NCBI GenBank assembly: GCA_002432085.1
Contig: DJFN01000057.1
Location: 12,120 to 37,218 of the forward strand
DNA length: 25,099 nucleotides
Direction of reading: 5' to 3'
From: Flavobacteriales bacterium UBA5871
GTDB taxonomy: Bacteria > Bacteroidota > Bacteroidia > Flavobacteriales_D > Crocinitomicaceae
Both the position numbers and the translations under genes were made by a program. The notes below the pieces were generated by a model. The model saw only the letters and a program-made list of their open reading frames with translations, searched no databases and was not told the origin of the DNA. Within the stretch, counting starts at the first letter, position 1. Each line of letters opens with the position of its first letter. Below, one piece after another: positions 23,952 to 25,099 of the stretch.

Positions 23952-25099
23952 ATGAATCGGGTAAAATTAGGTGTCATTCGTGAAGGAAAGGTTCCACCGG
24001 ACAGGCGTGTTCCCCTGACTCCCCAACAATGCCAGCTGGTAAAAACGAAATTTCCGCATGTGGATGTGGTCGTGCAAACGAGTGCTATCCGTGCATTTAC
24101 AGATGAAGAATACGCTGCTGCGGGTATTCCTGTGGTAGACGATCTGAACGACTGCGATGTGATCATCGGGGTGAAAGAGGTGAACATCGAAGACCTCATT
24201 CCGTCGAAAAAATATATGTTCTTCTCGCACACGATCAAAAAGCAGCCTTACAACCGTAAATTGTTGCAGGCGATCCTCGACAAGCGCATTCAGCTCATCG
24301 ATTACGAAGTGCTGAAGAACAAAATGAACAAACGCATCATCGGTTTTGGCCGTTACGCCGGAATCGTTGGCTGCTACAACGGTTTCCTCACGTATGGTAA
24401 AAAGCACGGACTGTATGAGCTGCGTCCGGCGAATCAATGTGTAAATCGTGCCGAAATGGAAGACGAACTGAAAAAGATCACTCTTCCGGCGGATACGAAA
24501 ATCGTACTCACAGGCTTTGGTCGCGTTGGACATGGCGCCCGTGAAATTCTCGATCTGCTGCCGATTACGGAAGTAAGCCCGGAAGAATTCCTCACTCAAA
24601 AATTCGACGGCCCGGTATTCACGCACCTCGACGTGGAGGATTACTACGCCCGGATCGACGGCAACGACTTCGAAAAGCAGAATTTCTATGCTCATCCGGA
24701 ATTGTATAAATCCGTGTTCGCTCAATACCTGCATGCGGCCAATATGTATATCGCGTGTCATTTCTGGAGCAGTAAATCGCCGTTGATCGTTACCAAAGAA
24801 GAGCTGAAAGCTTCCGGAATCAAAACTTCTGTGATTGCCGATATTTCCTGCGATGTGAACGGCCCGATCGCCTCTACGCTTCGTGCGTCGAAAATCAGTG
24901 ATCCGGTTTATGGCTACGATCCGGCAACAGGAGAAGAAGCAGAAGCAATGGCTGCGAATACGATTGCTGTAATGGCTGTTGACAACCTGCCATGCGAATT
25001 GCCGAAAGACGCTTCGGAAGATTTTGGAAACGAGCTTATTCGCCAGGTATTTCCGTTCCTGTTCGGTGAAGATCCGGACAACATCATCGGACGTGCCCG
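23952..25099 (+). CDS. Saccharopine/alanine dehydrogenase-like oxidoreductase (3' partial)
   Basis: The ATG at 23952 opens 382 codons that run off the window. The first part matches the AlaDH/PNT N-terminal domain: KLGVIREGKVPPDRRVPLTP, a VIIGVKEV strand and FFSHTIKKQ. In the middle a nucleotide-binding LTGFGRVGHGA loop appears. Later DISCDVNGPIAST and SDPVYGYDP resemble the NAD-dependent lysine-forming saccharopine dehydrogenase (LYS1) branch rather than plain alanine dehydrogenase. It lies 2 bases after the HAD gene and is probably part of the same operon. The physiological amino or keto acid is not determined. The catalytic residues up to the window end look intact. Confidence 0.85.
   Translation, partial: MNRVKLGVIREGKVPPDRRVPLTPQQCQLVKTKFPHVDVVVQTSAIRAFTDEEYAAAGIPVVDDLNDCDVIIGVKEVNIEDLIPSKKYMFFSHTIKKQPYNRKLLQAILDKRIQLIDYEVLKNKMNKRIIGFGRYAGIVGCYNGFLTYGKKHGLYELRPANQCVNRAEMEDELKKITLPADTKIVLTGFGRVGHGAREILDLLPITEVSPEEFLTQKFDGPVFTHLDVEDYYARIDGNDFEKQNFYAHPELYKSVFAQYLHAANMYIACHFWSSKSPLIVTKEELKASGIKTSVIADISCDVNGPIASTLRASKISDPVYGYDPATGEEAEAMAANTIAVMAVDNLPCELPKDASEDFGNELIRQVFPFLFGEDPDNIIGRA

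Overview
The window looks like chromosomal DNA of a Bacteroidota bacterium, probably of the order Flavobacteriales. Supporting evidence: a PKD-repeat protein with a type IX secretion (T9SS) C-terminal sorting domain, a TANFOR-type giant exported protein, promoter-like TAnnTTTG elements instead of E. coli-type -10 boxes, little use of Shine-Dalgarno sites, and tight TGATG/TAATG/ATGA gene overlaps. Most of the window has fairly high GC for this group. A lower-GC stretch runs from about 9.5 kb to 14.4 kb. No rRNA, tRNA, CRISPR array or insertion sequence was recognised, and no gene-free stretch exceeds 300 bases.

Region 1 (1-14448, + strand) is the most unusual part. Five genes are packed head to tail: the end of a PKD-repeat surface protein with a T9SS sorting domain; a 1722-residue TANFOR-domain exported protein; a 308-residue exported helical-repeat protein; a 1837-residue multidomain polymorphic-toxin candidate; and a 335-residue cytoplasmic beta-propeller-like protein. 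The toxin candidate has a signal peptide, an HExxH metallopeptidase-like domain, a pretoxin Hint self-cleavage domain and a C-terminal PD-(D/E)xK-like nuclease candidate. The last gene overlaps the toxin stop codon, as expected of an immunity partner. I read the set as a T9SS-associated antagonism cassette. The chemistry of the toxin tip and the immunity role are inference.

Region 2 (14449-18235) holds two minus-strand genes, each followed by a terminator hairpin. One encodes a 206-residue protein of unknown function, the other a 483-residue exported protein with one haem-binding CxxCH. Diverging from the latter is a + strand exported protein whose N-terminal part resembles DUF1573.

Region 3 (18236-20970) is a stress-type group. 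A manganese catalase on the + strand converges, across a bidirectional terminator, on a minus-strand pair encoding an SPW-repeat membrane protein and a zinc-dependent formaldehyde/alcohol dehydrogenase. The catalase leader carries an interrupted inverted repeat. The spacer at 20971-21257 holds two further inverted repeats.

Region 4 (21258-25099, + strand) is a four-gene operon: a ribulose-phosphate-3-epimerase-like TIM barrel fused to two CBS domains, a type I-beta DAHP synthase, a KdsC-like HAD phosphatase with an N-terminal extension, and a saccharopine/alanine dehydrogenase-like enzyme cut by the window end. The genes overlap or lie 2 bases apart, so they are probably co-translated. Together they suggest 3-deoxy-sugar-acid or aromatic metabolism linked to pentose phosphate supply, with regulation through the CBS domains.
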